The notes under the pieces: model-generated
Seen by the model: only the letters and a program-made list of their open reading frames with translations
What the model was told of the DNA's origin: nothing
The model's database searches: none
Made by a program: the position numbers and the translations under genes
Source: Streptomyces sp. DvalAA-43
GTDB taxonomy: Bacteria; Actinomycetota; Actinomycetes; Streptomycetales; Streptomycetaceae
DNA: 64,000 bases
Direction: 5' to 3'
Assembly (NCBI RefSeq): GCF_900091725.1
Contig: NZ_FMBW01000043.1
Location: 248,001 to 312,000 of the forward strand
Part shown: piece by piece, positions 41,954-51,224 of the stretch
Numbering within the stretch: the first letter of the stretch is position 1
Layout: each line of letters opens with the position of its first letter

Positions 41954-43651
41954 ATGGCCGCTACCCCGGAACAGCCTGCGACCACCACGCCCCGCCGCAA
42001 GGCCGGACGCCACCGTGGCGAAGGCCAGTGGGCCGTGGGGCACCACACTCCGCTCAACGGCAATGAGCAGTTCAAGAAGGACGACGACGGTCTCAATGTG
42101 CGGACACGCATTGAGACGATCTACTCCCGGCGCGGTTTCGACTCGATCGACCCCAACGATCTCCGTGGACGCATGCGCTGGTGGGGCCTGTACACCCAGC
42201 GCAAGCCCGGTATCGACGGTGGCAAGACCGCGGTCCTGGAGCCGGAGGAGCTGGACGACAAGTACTTCATGCTGCGGGTCCGGATCGACGGCGGCCGGCT
42301 GACCACCGCACAGCTGCGGGTGATCGGCGAGATCTCGCAGGAGTACGCACGCGGCACCGCGGACATCACCGACCGGCAGAACATCCAGCTGCACTGGATC
42401 CGCATCGAGGACGTCCCCGCGATCTGGGAGAAGCTGGAGGCCGTCGGGCTCTCCACCACCGAGGCGTGCGGCGACTGCCCCCGCGTGATCATCGGCTCCC
42501 CCGTGGCCGGGATCGCCGCCGACGAGATCATCGACGGCACGCCCGCCGTGGACGAGATCCACGACCGGTACATCGGCAACAAGGAGTTCTCCAACCTGCC
42601 GCGGAAGTTCAAGACCGCGATCTCGGGTTCGCCGGTGCAGGACGTGGTGCACGAGATCAACGACATCGCGTTCGTCGGCGTGGTCCACCCCGAGCACGGT
42701 CCGGGCTTCGACGTCTGGGTCGGTGGCGGCCTCTCCACCAACCCGCGGCTCGCCGAGCGGCTGGGCGCGTGGGTGCCGCTCGACGAGGTGCCCGATGTCT
42801 GGGCCGGTGTCGTCGGCATCTTCCGCGACTACGGATACCGGCGGCTGCGCACCCGCGCCCGGCTGAAGTTCCTGATGGCCGACTGGGGACCCGCGAAGTT
42901 CCGCCAGGTGCTGGAGGACGAGTACCTGAAGCGCCCGCTGACCGACGGCCCCGCGCCCGAGCAGCCCAGCAGCCGCTGGCGCGACCACGTGGGCGTGCAC
43001 CAGCAGCAGGACGGCCGCTTCTACGTCGGTTTCGCCCCCCGGGTCGGCCGGGTGGACGGCTCCACCCTCGCCAAGATCGCCGACCTCGCGGCGGCGCACG
43101 GCTCGGACCGGCTGCGCACCACCGTCGAACAGAAGATGCTGATCCTCGACGTGGCACAGGACCAGGTGGACTCCCTCGTCGCCGGGTTGGAGGCGCTCGA
43201 CTTCCAGGTGCGGCCCTCGCCGTTCCGGCGCGGCACGATGGCCTGCACCGGCATCGAGTTCTGCAAGCTGGCGATCGTCGAGACGAAGGCGCGCGGCGCC
43301 GCGCTGATCGACGAACTGGAGCGCCGGCTGCCGGACTTCGACGAGCCGCTCACCATCAACATCAACGGCTGCCCCAACGCGTGTGCCCGCATCCAGACCG
43401 CCGACATCGGCCTCAAGGGCCAGCTCGTGCTGGACGACGACGGCAACCAGGTCGAGGGCTATCAGGTGCACCTGGGCGGCGCGCTGGGCCTGGAGGCCGG
43501 GTTCGGCCGCAAGGTCCGTGGCCTGAAGGTCACTTCGGCCGAGCTGCCCGACTACGTCGAGCGGGTCCTGGGCCACTTCCAGGAGGAGCGCGAGGAGGGC
43601 GAGCGGTTCGCGACCTGGGCGGCTCGGGCCAGTGCGGAGTCGCTGTCATGA
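41954..43651 (+). CDS. sirA: Ferredoxin-dependent sulfite reductase
   Basis: 565 residues from ATG 41954 with GAAGGA upstream. Two-fold nitrite/sulfite reductase architecture: ferredoxin-like half domains (DDKYFMLRVRIDGGRLT) and two siroheme/4Fe-4S domains (TTEACGDCPRVIIGSP). The cluster Cys ligands are Cys431 and Cys437 (ACTGIEFC) and Cys473 and Cys477 (NGCPNAC). Reduces sulfite to sulfide, the last reductive step before cysteine synthesis. First structural gene of an operon that also makes its siroheme-related chelatase. The stop overlaps the zinc ribbon gene. Confidence 0.93.
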   Translation: MAATPEQPATTTPRRKAGRHRGEGQWAVGHHTPLNGNEQFKKDDDGLNVRTRIETIYSRRGFDSIDPNDLRGRMRWWGLYTQRKPGIDGGKTAVLEPEELDDKYFMLRVRIDGGRLTTAQLRVIGEISQEYARGTADITDRQNIQLHWIRIEDVPAIWEKLEAVGLSTTEACGDCPRVIIGSPVAGIAADEIIDGTPAVDEIHDRYIGNKEFSNLPRKFKTAISGSPVQDVVHEINDIAFVGVVHPEHGPGFDVWVGGGLSTNPRLAERLGAWVPLDEVPDVWAGVVGIFRDYGYRRLRTRARLKFLMADWGPAKFRQVLEDEYLKRPLTDGPAPEQPSSRWRDHVGVHQQQDGRFYVGFAPRVGRVDGSTLAKIADLAAAHGSDRLRTTVEQKMLILDVAQDQVDSLVAGLEALDFQVRPSPFRRGTMACTGIEFCKLAIVETKARGAALIDELERRLPDFDEPLTININGCPNACARIQTADIGLKGQLVLDDDGNQVEGYQVHLGGALGLEAGFGRKVRGLKVTSAELPDYVERVLGHFQEEREEGERFATWAARASAESLS

Positions 43652-43827
43652 GCGAACGCGCCGCACCGTTCTACTGCCCGTACTGCGGGGACGAGGACCT
43701 GCGCCCGCACGAGACCGGCCACGGCGCCTGGGAATGCGCGTCCTGCAATCGCGCGTTCCAGCTCAAGTTCCTGGGTCTGCTGACCCGGGGACTTCAGCGC
43801 AACGACGCCGAAGGAGACGGGATATGA
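43648..43827 (+). CDS. Small zinc-ribbon protein of the sulfate operon
   Basis: 59 residues from ATG 43648, overlapping sirA (ATGA) and cysH (ATGA), so translationally coupled on both sides. Cys10-x-x-Cys13 (FYCPYCG) and Cys30-x-x-Cys33 (WECASC) form a zinc ribbon; a helix FQLKFLGLLTRGL follows. A small protein in this slot is conserved in Streptomyces sulfate operons. No biochemical role is known. It might help assemble or hold the reductase complex (inference). Confidence 0.82.
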   Translation: MSERAAPFYCPYCGDEDLRPHETGHGAWECASCNRAFQLKFLGLLTRGLQRNDAEGDGI

Positions 43828-44525
43828 CGGAGACTCTGCGGGCCGAAGACCTCGAAGCCCTGGCCGGCCGGGCCGGCCGCGAGCTGGAGGACGCCTCCGC
43901 GCCGGAGATCCTCACATGGGCCGCCGACACCTTCGGCGGGAGGTTCTGCGTCACCTCCTCCATGGAGGACGCGGTGGTCGCGCACCTCGCCTCGCGCGTC
44001 TTCCCCGGCGTCGACGTGGTCTTCCTCGACACCGGCTACCACTTCCCGGAGACGATCGGCACCCGTGACGCGGTCGAGGCGGTGATGGACGTCGACGTCA
44101 TCACCCTCACCCCCCGGCAGACGGTGGCCGAGCAGGACGCCGAGTACGGGCCGAAACTGCACGACCGCGACCCCGACCTGTGCTGCAAGCTGCGCAAGGT
44201 CCAGCCCCTCCAGGAGGGACTGACCGGGTACACGGCCTGGGCGACCGGGCTGCGCCGCGACGAGTCCCCCACCCGGGCGAACACCCCGGTCGTGGGCTGG
44301 GACGCGAAGCGGCAGAAGGTGAAGGTCTCGCCGATCGCCCGCTGGACCCAGGACGACGTCGACACGTACGTCGCGGAGCACGGCGTTCTCACCAACCCGC
44401 TGCTGATGGACGGCTACGCCTCCGTGGGCTGCGCGCCCTGCACCCGCCGGGTGCTGGAGGGCGAGGGCGTCCGCGCCGGGCGCTGGGCCGGCCGGGGCAA
44501 GACCGAGTGCGGGCTGCACGACTGA
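43824..44525 (+). CDS. cysH: Phosphoadenylyl/adenylyl-sulfate reductase
   Basis: 233 residues from ATG 43824. PP-loop-derived core (VTSSMEDAVVAH, FLDTGYHFPET). It has the [4Fe-4S] Cys set Cys120-Cys121 (DLCCKLRKV) and Cys203-x-x-Cys206 (GCAPC), plus the C-terminal catalytic Cys229 (TECGLHD). The four-Cys set is typical of APS-reducing enzymes. Yields sulfite for SirA. The co-presence of cysC (APS kinase) downstream means APS can also be phosphorylated, so PAPS use or a separate sulfation need is possible. Confidence 0.93.
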   Translation: MTETLRAEDLEALAGRAGRELEDASAPEILTWAADTFGGRFCVTSSMEDAVVAHLASRVFPGVDVVFLDTGYHFPETIGTRDAVEAVMDVDVITLTPRQTVAEQDAEYGPKLHDRDPDLCCKLRKVQPLQEGLTGYTAWATGLRRDESPTRANTPVVGWDAKRQKVKVSPIARWTQDDVDTYVAEHGVLTNPLLMDGYASVGCAPCTRRVLEGEGVRAGRWAGRGKTECGLHD

Positions 44526-44548
44526 TGACGACTGATCAGGAGACTTCG

Positions 44549-45094
44549 ATGAGCGTGACGGAGACGGGAGCCACCATCTGGCTGACCGGTCTGCCGAGCG
44601 CGGGCAAGACCACCATCGCGTACGAACTCGCCGGACGGCTGCGCGGCGAGGGCCATCGCGTGGAGGTGCTCGACGGCGACGAGATCCGGGAGTTCCTCTC
44701 CGCGGGCCTCGGCTTCTCCCGCGAGGACCGCCACACCAACGTCCAGCGGATCGGCTTCGTCGCCGAGCTGCTGGCGGCCAACGGTGTGAAGGTGCTGGTC
44801 CCGGTCATCGCCCCGTACGCGGACAGCCGGGACGCGGTGCGCAAGCGGCACCAGACCGAGGGCACCGCGTACCTGGAGGTGCATGTCGCGACGCCGGTCG
44901 AGGTGTGCTCCGCACGCGATGTGAAGGGTCTCTACGCCAAACAGGCGGCGGGCGAGATCAGCGGGCTCACCGGGGTCGACGATCCGTACGAGGCACCGGA
45001 CTCGCCCGACCTGCGGATCGAGTCGCACCGGCAGACCGTGCAGGAGTCCGCGGCGGAGCTGTACGCGCTGCTGAGCGAGAGGGGGGCGGCGTGA
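44549..45094 (+). CDS. cysC: Adenylyl-sulfate (APS) kinase
   Basis: 181 residues from ATG 44549 with AGGAG 6 bases upstream; an ATG at 44525 (TGATG overlap with cysH) is the alternative. P-loop GLPSAGKT at 14-21, LDGDEIREFLSAGLGFSREDRHTNVQRIG (APS binding), IAPYADSRDAVR and the KGLYAKQAAGEISGLTGVDDPYEAP lid region. Makes PAPS from APS and ATP. The stop overlaps the cysD start (GTGA). Confidence 0.92.
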   Translation: MSVTETGATIWLTGLPSAGKTTIAYELAGRLRGEGHRVEVLDGDEIREFLSAGLGFSREDRHTNVQRIGFVAELLAANGVKVLVPVIAPYADSRDAVRKRHQTEGTAYLEVHVATPVEVCSARDVKGLYAKQAAGEISGLTGVDDPYEAPDSPDLRIESHRQTVQESAAELYALLSERGAA

Positions 45095-46026
45095 CGACCG
45101 TCGCGACCGTGTCGGAAGGCACCGACAGTCCGTACGCACTCAGCCACCTGGACTCCCTGGAGTCCGAGGCCGTGCACATCTTCCGTGAGGTGGCGGGTGA
45201 GTTCGAGCGGCCGGTGATCCTGTTCTCCGGCGGCAAGGACTCCATCGTCATGCTGCACCTGGCGCTGAAGGCGTTCGCGCCCGCGCCGGTGCCGTTCGCG
45301 CTGCTGCACGTGGACACCGGGCACAACTTCCCCGAGGTCCTGGAGTACCGCGACCGCACGGTGGCCCGGCACGGGCTGCGGCTCCATGTCGCCTCCGTAC
45401 AGGAGTACATAGACGCCGGAAAGCTCCGCGAGCGCCCGGACGGCACCCGCAACCCGCTGCAGACCGTGCCGCTGACCGAGGCGATCCAGCAGCACCGCTT
45501 CGACGCCGTGTTCGGCGGCGGACGCCGGGACGAGGAGAAGGCCCGCGCCAAGGAGCGGGTCTTCTCGCTGCGCGACGAGTTCTCCCAGTGGGACCCGCGC
45601 CGCCAGCGCCCCGAGCTGTGGCAGCTCTACAACGGCCGGCACGCCCCCGGCGAGCACGTCCGGGTCTTCCCGATCTCCAACTGGACCGAGCTGGACGTCT
45701 GGCAGTACATCGCGCGCGAGGGCATCGAGCTCCCGGAGATCTACTTCGCCCACGAGCGCGAGGTCTTCAGCCGCTCCGGCATGTGGCTGACCGCGGGCGA
45801 CTGGGGCGGCCCCAAGGAAAACGAACGGGTCGAGATCCGGCAGGTGCGTTACCGTACGGTCGGCGACATGTCGTGCACCGGTGCCGTCGACTCGGATGCC
45901 ACGACGCTGGACGACGTCATCACCGAGATCGCCGCCTCCCGGCTCACCGAGCGGGGCGCGACGCGTGCCGACGACAAGATGTCCGAGGCCGCGATGGAGG
46001 ACCGGAAGCGCGAGGGGTACTTCTAA
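45091..46026 (+). CDS. cysD: Sulfate adenylyltransferase subunit 2
   Basis: 311 residues from GTG 45091. PP-loop SGGKDS at 46-51, LHVDTGHNFPEVLEYRD, GGGRRDEEKARAKERVFSLRD and FPISNWTELDVWQYI, in the order of CysD. Works with the CysN GTPase to activate sulfate to APS. cysN begins directly after the TAA. Confidence 0.94.
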   Translation: MTTVATVSEGTDSPYALSHLDSLESEAVHIFREVAGEFERPVILFSGGKDSIVMLHLALKAFAPAPVPFALLHVDTGHNFPEVLEYRDRTVARHGLRLHVASVQEYIDAGKLRERPDGTRNPLQTVPLTEAIQQHRFDAVFGGGRRDEEKARAKERVFSLRDEFSQWDPRRQRPELWQLYNGRHAPGEHVRVFPISNWTELDVWQYIAREGIELPEIYFAHEREVFSRSGMWLTAGDWGGPKENERVEIRQVRYRTVGDMSCTGAVDSDATTLDDVITEIAASRLTERGATRADDKMSEAAMEDRKREGYF

Positions 46027-47370
46027 ATGACCGCCATCAGCGAGCAGTTGTCGACCACCACCCTGCTGCGGTTCGCCACCGCCGGGTCCGTCGACGACGG
46101 CAAGTCCACCCTCGTGGGACGCCTTCTGCACGACTCCAAGTCGGTCCTCACCGACCAGCTGGAGGCCGTCGAGCACGCCTCGCGCAGCCGCGGCCAGGAG
46201 GCGCCCGACCTGGCGCTGCTGACCGACGGCCTGCGCGCCGAGCGCGAGCAGGGCATCACCATCGACGTCGCCTACCGCTACTTCGCGACGCCGCGACGCC
46301 GGTTCATCCTCGCCGACACCCCGGGGCACGTGCAGTACACGCGCAACATGGTGACCGGCGCCTCCACCGCCGAGCTGGCCGTCGTCCTGGTCGACGCCCG
46401 CAACGGTGTCGTCGAGCAGACCCGGCGGCATGCCGCCGTCGCCGCGCTGCTGCGGGTGCCGCACGTGGTCCTGGCCGTCAACAAGATGGACCTGGTCGAC
46501 TACGCGGAGCCCGTCTTCGCCGCCATCGCCGAGGAGTTCACCTCCTACGCCGCCTCGCTCGGCGTCCCGGAGGTCACCGCGATCCCGATCTCCGCACTGG
46601 CCGGTGACAACGTCGTGGAGCCGTCCGCGCACATGGACTGGTACGGCGGCCCGACGGTCCTGGAACACCTGGAGACGGTGCCGGTCAGCCATGACCTCAC
46701 CGCCTGCCACGCCCGCTTCCCGGTCCAGTACGTCATCCGGCCGCAGACCGCCGAACACCCCGACTACCGGGGCTACGCCGGTCAGATCGCCGCCGGCGCG
46801 TTCCGGGTCGGCGAGGCCGTCACCGTCCTCCCGTCCGGCCGCACATCGACGATCGCCGGGATCGACGCGCTCGGCGAGAGCGTGGACATCGCCTGGGCAC
46901 CCCAGTCGGTGACCCTCCGGCTGGCCGACGACATCGACATCTCGCGCGGCGACCTGATCGCACCGGCCGACGACGCGCCGACGGTCACCCAGGACGTCGA
47001 GGCCACCGTCTGCCACGTCGCCGACCAGCCGCTCACCGTCGGCCAGCGGGTGCTGCTCAAGCACACCACCCGCACGGTCAAGGCGATCGTCAAGGACATC
47101 CCCTCCCGCCTCGCGCTGGACGACCTCTCCCAGCACCCGGCGCCGGGGCAGCTCGTCGCCAATGACATCGGCCGGGTCGTCGTCCGTACCGCGGAGCCGC
47201 TCGCGCTCGACGCGTACGCGGACTCCCGGCGCACCGGATCGTTTCTGCTGATCGACCCGGCGGACGGCACCACACTGACGGCCGGAATGGCGGGCGCCTC
47301 GTTCGCCACCGCGGCCGAAGCGGCTGCCGGGGCCGGAACCGAAACCGAGGCCGACGCATGGGACTTCTGA
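46027..47370 (+). CDS. cysN: Sulfate adenylyltransferase subunit 1 (GTPase)
   Basis: 447 residues from ATG 46027, with no gap after cysD. EF-Tu-like GTPase: GSVDDGKST at 20-28, EREQGITIDVAYRYF (switch I/G2), DTPGHVQYTRNM (G3) and NKMDLVD (G4); then two beta-barrel domains. GTP hydrolysis drives APS formation by CysD. It ends at the CysN-only length, so it is not fused to CysC, which is separate here. The last ~15 residues are Ala/Glu-rich and variable. Confidence 0.93.
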   Translation: MTAISEQLSTTTLLRFATAGSVDDGKSTLVGRLLHDSKSVLTDQLEAVEHASRSRGQEAPDLALLTDGLRAEREQGITIDVAYRYFATPRRRFILADTPGHVQYTRNMVTGASTAELAVVLVDARNGVVEQTRRHAAVAALLRVPHVVLAVNKMDLVDYAEPVFAAIAEEFTSYAASLGVPEVTAIPISALAGDNVVEPSAHMDWYGGPTVLEHLETVPVSHDLTACHARFPVQYVIRPQTAEHPDYRGYAGQIAAGAFRVGEAVTVLPSGRTSTIAGIDALGESVDIAWAPQSVTLRLADDIDISRGDLIAPADDAPTVTQDVEATVCHVADQPLTVGQRVLLKHTTRTVKAIVKDIPSRLALDDLSQHPAPGQLVANDIGRVVVRTAEPLALDAYADSRRTGSFLLIDPADGTTLTAGMAGASFATAAEAAAGAGTETEADAWDF

Positions 47371-47471
47371 TGACCATCGACGTCTTTTCCACGTTCGCGA
47401 AGGAGGGCGGCCGCATCGGTAGCGGCGCCCTCGGCAGCGGTCAGGGCGGGGTCGCACGATGTGTGCGATGA
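47370..47471 (+). CDS. Possible short ORF between cysN and the sulfonate importer
   Basis: 33 codons from ATG 47370, overlapping the cysN stop (TGATG), to TGA 47469-47471. It begins MTIDVFSTFAKEGGRIGSG and ends in VARCVR, with a single Cys near the end. Position and terminal Cys would fit a second Cys-type leader for the importer genes, but it does not match the known leader pattern. Its end includes the small inverted repeat TCGCAC/GTGCGA (47452-47468). Weak support. Confidence 0.25.
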   Translation: MTIDVFSTFAKEGGRIGSGALGSGQGGVARCVR

Positions 47472-47613
47472 CGTACGCTCACCGACTGCGCGCCCGCTCG
47501 CCGCAACCGCACCGCCCGCACAGCCAGTTCAGACGAAGACCTGCCGACTTCCCGGCCGCGTCCCCGTAATCGCTCAGGACGCGAGCACCGGGCCACCGAG
47601 AGGAAAACCTCCC

Positions 47614-48729
47614 GTGTCTGCCCCCCGTACCACGCCGCGCCGCGCTCTCTCCGCCGTCGCCGCCCTGCCGATGCTCGCCCTCGCGCTCACCGCGTGCGGC
47701 TACGGCTCCGAGGCGAAGCAGGACGACGCCGCCAAGGCGGGCGTCTCCACCGGCGGCAAGAAGCTCTCCGCGGACACCGTGAAGATCGGCTACTTCCCGA
47801 ATCTCACCCACGCCACGGCCCTGGTCGGCATCCAGGAAGGCCTCATCGCCAAGGAGCTCGGCTCCACGACGGTCAAGCCGTCGACGTTCAACGCCGGCCC
47901 GTCCGAGATCGAGGCGCTCAACGCGGGCTCGATCGACATCGGCTTCATCGGCCCGTCCCCGGCCATCAACGGCTTCACCAAGTCCAAGGGCAAGAGCCTG
48001 CGCATCATCGGCGGTTCGGCGTCCGGCGGTGTGAAGCTGGTCGTCGACCCGAAGAAGATCAAGACCCTGGACGACCTCAAGGGCAAGAAGATCGCCACCC
48101 CGCAGCTCGGCAACACCCAGGACGTCGCCTTCCTCAACTGGATCTCCGAGAAGGGCTGGAAGGTCGACGCCAACAGCGGCAAGGGCGACGTCTCCGTGGT
48201 CCGCACGGACAACAAGGTGACGCCGGACGCCTACAAGTCCGGTTCCATCGACGGCGCGTGGGCCCCCGAGCCGACCGCCTCCAAGCTGGTCGCGCAGGGC
48301 GCGAAGGTGCTCCTCGACGAGTCGACGCTGTGGCCGGACAACAAGTTCGTGATCACGAACATCATCGTGTCGCAGAAGTTCCTCACCGAGCACCCGGACG
48401 TCGTCGAGGCGGTGCTGCGCGGTTCGGTCAACACCAACGCGTGGATCAACGCCAACCCGGACAAGGCGAAGGCCTCCGCCAACGCCGCGCTCAAGACGCT
48501 GTCCGGCAAGGCGCTGCCGGCCGATGTCCTCGACCCGGCGTGGAAGTCGGTCCAGTTCATCGACGACCCGCTGGCCGCCACGCTCGACACGGAGGCGAAG
48601 CACGCGGTGAAGGCGGGCCTCCTGGACCAGACGGACCTGACGGGGATCTACGACCTGAAGCCGCTCAACAAGGTCCTCAAGGCCGCGGGCAAGCCCGAGG
48701 TCGCCGACGCCGGTCTCGGCGTCAAGTAA
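47614..48729 (+). CDS. Sulfonate-type ABC substrate-binding lipoprotein
   Basis: 371 residues from GTG 47614; a longer frame from 47461 adds a non-signal-like segment. Lipoprotein signal with lipobox LTAC (Cys28). SsuA/TauA-type periplasmic fold: VKIGYFPNLTHATALVGIQEGLIAKEL, FNAGPSEIEALNAGSIDIGFIGPSPAI, LKGKKIATPQLGNTQDVAF and GAWAPEPTASKLV. Binds a sulfonate or related organosulfur compound by family. Location inside the sulfate operon supports sulfur scavenging. Confidence 0.88.
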   Translation: MSAPRTTPRRALSAVAALPMLALALTACGYGSEAKQDDAAKAGVSTGGKKLSADTVKIGYFPNLTHATALVGIQEGLIAKELGSTTVKPSTFNAGPSEIEALNAGSIDIGFIGPSPAINGFTKSKGKSLRIIGGSASGGVKLVVDPKKIKTLDDLKGKKIATPQLGNTQDVAFLNWISEKGWKVDANSGKGDVSVVRTDNKVTPDAYKSGSIDGAWAPEPTASKLVAQGAKVLLDESTLWPDNKFVITNIIVSQKFLTEHPDVVEAVLRGSVNTNAWINANPDKAKASANAALKTLSGKALPADVLDPAWKSVQFIDDPLAATLDTEAKHAVKAGLLDQTDLTGIYDLKPLNKVLKAAGKPEVADAGLGVK

Positions 48730-48770
48730 GCGCGTCCGGCACCGAACAGGATTCCCAGGAGGTGACGACC

Positions 48771-49562
48771 ATGGCGACCACCACGCTGACCACGACCGAG
48801 GACCGTACGGAGGTCGGGCACGCGGCCCGCATCGACCACGTCTCGAAGTCCTTCGGCGGACCGGAAGGGCAGCAGCTCGTCCTGGACGACATCACACTCG
48901 ATGTCGCTCCCGGCGAGTTCGTCACCCTCCTGGGCGCCTCCGGATGCGGCAAGTCGACCCTGCTCAACCTGGTGGCCGGACTCGACCGCCCGACCGCGGG
49001 GTCCATCGAGACCCCCGGCGGGCGGCCGGCCCTGATGTTCCAGGAGCACGCCCTCTTCCCGTGGCTGACCGCGGGCAAGAACATCGAACTCGCGCTGCGG
49101 CTGCGCGGCATGCCCAGGTCCGAGCGCCGCGCCGAGGCCGAGCGGCTGCTCGAACTCGTACGGCTCGGCGGGGCGTACGGCAAGCGGGTGCACGAGCTCT
49201 CGGGCGGTATGCGGCAGCGCGTGGCGATGGCCCGCGCGCTCGCCCAGGACAGCCAACTGCTGCTGATGGACGAGCCGTTCGCCGCACTCGACGCCATCAC
49301 CCGGGACGTGCTGCACGACGAGCTGACCCGGATCTGGCGCGAGACCGACCTCTCGGTCCTCTTCGTCACGCACAACGTGCGCGAGGCGGTCCGGCTCGCC
49401 CAGCGGGTCGTGCTGCTCTCGTCGCGGCCGGGCCGGATCGCCCGGGAGTGGACGGTCGGCATCGAGCAGCCACGCCGCATCGAGGACACCGCGGTGGCCG
49501 AGCTGTCCGTGGAGATAACCGAACAACTGCGTGGGGAGATCCGCCGACATGGCCAGCACTGA
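48771..49562 (+). CDS. Sulfonate-type ABC importer ATPase
   Basis: 263 residues from ATG 48771 with AGGAGGTGA, a full-strength site, 5 bases upstream. Walker A GASGCGKST, Q-loop MFQEHALFPWLT (the SsuB/TauB form), signature LSGGMRQRVAMARAL, Walker B LLLMDEPFAALD and THN in place of the usual THD at the H-loop. Overlaps the permease gene by 14 bases. Confidence 0.9.
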   Translation: MATTTLTTTEDRTEVGHAARIDHVSKSFGGPEGQQLVLDDITLDVAPGEFVTLLGASGCGKSTLLNLVAGLDRPTAGSIETPGGRPALMFQEHALFPWLTAGKNIELALRLRGMPRSERRAEAERLLELVRLGGAYGKRVHELSGGMRQRVAMARALAQDSQLLLMDEPFAALDAITRDVLHDELTRIWRETDLSVLFVTHNVREAVRLAQRVVLLSSRPGRIAREWTVGIEQPRRIEDTAVAELSVEITEQLRGEIRRHGQH

Positions 49563-50439
49563 GACCGCCGCCAAGGACACCGCCCAGGACCTGGCGGGCC
49601 TGGAGGCGGGGCTGGACGCGCTCGACGCCGTACGGGTGAGCCGGACCCCGGTCCGCGAGGTGCTGGTGCGCAAGGTGCTGCCGCCGGTCGTGGCCGTGGT
49701 CCTGGTGCTCGTCGTCTGGCAGATCCTGATCTGGGCGCAGGTCACCGACGACTACAAGCTGCCGTCGCCGTCCCAGGTGTGGGACGAGGTGACCGACGCC
49801 TGGGCGCAGGGCACCCTGCTCGGCTACATCTGGACCAGCGTCTCGCGCGGTCTGCTCGGCTTCCTGCTGGCCCTGGCCATCGGCACCCCGCTCGGGCTGC
49901 TGGTGTCACGCGTCAAGCTGATCCGCGCGGCGATCGGACCGGTGCTGTCCGGGCTCCAGTCGCTGCCGTCGGTCGCCTGGGTGCCTCCCGCGGTGATCTG
50001 GCTGGGGCTCGACGACAGGATGATGTACGCGGTGATCCTGCTGGGCGCGGTCCCGTCGATCGCCAACGGCCTGGTCGCGGGCGTGGACCAGATCCCGCCG
50101 CTGCATCTGCGGGCCGGGAAGACGCTGGGCGCCACCGGTCTTCGCGGCACCTGGCACATCGTGCTGCCGGCCGCGCTGCCCGGCTATCTGGCGGGCCTGA
50201 AGCAGGGCTGGGCGTTCTCCTGGCGTTCGCTGATGGCCGCCGAGATCATCGCCTCCTCGCCCGATCTGGGGGTGGGCCTGGGCCAGTTGCTGGAGCAGGG
50301 CCGGGAGACCAGCAGCATGTCGATGGTGTTCCTCGCCATCATCCTGATCCTCGCCGTCGGCATCGCGATCGACCTGCTGATCTTCAGTCCGCTGGAGCGG
50401 TGGGTCCTGCGCGGCCGCGGCCTCCTCGTCAAGAACTGA
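49549..50439 (+). CDS. Sulfonate-type ABC importer permease
   Basis: 296 residues from ATG 49549 with GGGGAG upstream, starting inside the ATPase gene. A charged ~45-residue N-terminus precedes six TM helices. The EAA loop (AGKTLGATGLRGTWHIVLPAALPGYLAGLKQGWAFSWRSLMAAE) is the SsuC type. Completes the importer with the two preceding genes. Confidence 0.9.
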   Translation: MASTETAAKDTAQDLAGLEAGLDALDAVRVSRTPVREVLVRKVLPPVVAVVLVLVVWQILIWAQVTDDYKLPSPSQVWDEVTDAWAQGTLLGYIWTSVSRGLLGFLLALAIGTPLGLLVSRVKLIRAAIGPVLSGLQSLPSVAWVPPAVIWLGLDDRMMYAVILLGAVPSIANGLVAGVDQIPPLHLRAGKTLGATGLRGTWHIVLPAALPGYLAGLKQGWAFSWRSLMAAEIIASSPDLGVGLGQLLEQGRETSSMSMVFLAIILILAVGIAIDLLIFSPLERWVLRGRGLLVKN

Positions 50440-50447
50440 GTACGGTC

Positions 50448-51212
50448 ATGACCGCTCCGGTACTGCTCGTCATCGCCCACGGCAGCCGCGACCCGCGGCA
50501 CGCGGCGACCGTGCACGCGCTCACCGCGCGGGTGCGGTCGCTGCGGCCGGGGCTGCGGGTGGAGACGGGCTTCCTGGACTTCAACGCGCCGTCCGTGCCG
50601 CGGGTCCTGGAACGGCTGGCCGCGCAGGGCGCGCAGGACGTCGTCGCCCTCCCCCTGCTTCTCACCCGGGCCTTCCACGCCAAGTCCGACATCCCGACGG
50701 TGCTGCGCGAGGCCCGCGGCAGGCTGCCCCGGCTGCGGGTCCGGCAGGCCGAGGTGCTCGGCCCGTCGCCGCTGCTGAACTCGGCGCTGGAACGGCGGCT
50801 GCGCCAGGCCGGGATCCGTCCCGGCGACCGGGGCTCGACCGGGCTCGTCCTGGCCTCGGCGGGCTCCACGGACCCGGAGGCGATCGCAGTGATCGCTGAA
50901 ATCGCGCGGGAGCTGCGGCACACCGGTTGGTGTTCCGTGCGGCCTGCGTTCGCCTCCGCCACCTCTCCCGCGGGGTTCCCCCGTACCGAGGACGCGGTAC
51001 GGGCCCTGCGGGCCGAAGGAGTGCGCCGGGTGGCGGTGGCGCCGTACGTCATCGCTCCCGGCCGGCTCCCGGACCGGATCGCCGAAGGGGCGGCCGGGGC
51101 GGACGTCCTGGCCGATGTCCTGGGCCCGGCACCGGAGTTGGCCCGGCTTCTGCTGACCCGGTACGACGAGGCCCGCAGGCCGGCGGCCCGGACCGCCGCG
51201 CTCACCGCGTAG
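50448..51212 (+). CDS. Sirohydrochlorin chelatase (CbiX/SirB type)
   Basis: 254 residues from ATG 50448, nine bases after the permease. Two CbiX-like halves: VIAHGSRDP near 8-16 with the metal-binding His, PLLLTRAFHAKSDIP with the second His, and a second half starting at LVLASAGSTDPEA. Inserts ferrous iron into sirohydrochlorin for siroheme, the cofactor of SirA encoded at the head of the same operon. Confidence 0.88.
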   Translation: MTAPVLLVIAHGSRDPRHAATVHALTARVRSLRPGLRVETGFLDFNAPSVPRVLERLAAQGAQDVVALPLLLTRAFHAKSDIPTVLREARGRLPRLRVRQAEVLGPSPLLNSALERRLRQAGIRPGDRGSTGLVLASAGSTDPEAIAVIAEIARELRHTGWCSVRPAFASATSPAGFPRTEDAVRALRAEGVRRVAVAPYVIAPGRLPDRIAEGAAGADVLADVLGPAPELARLLLTRYDEARRPAARTAALTA

Positions 51213-51224
51213 CGCGGCGCCCGC

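Noticed and set aside
47458..47570. ORF of about 36 codons starting MCAMTYAHRL before the sulfonate importer
   Set aside because: No ribosome binding site; composition is Arg/Pro/His without conserved pattern, and it overlaps the real upstream region of the lipoprotein gene.
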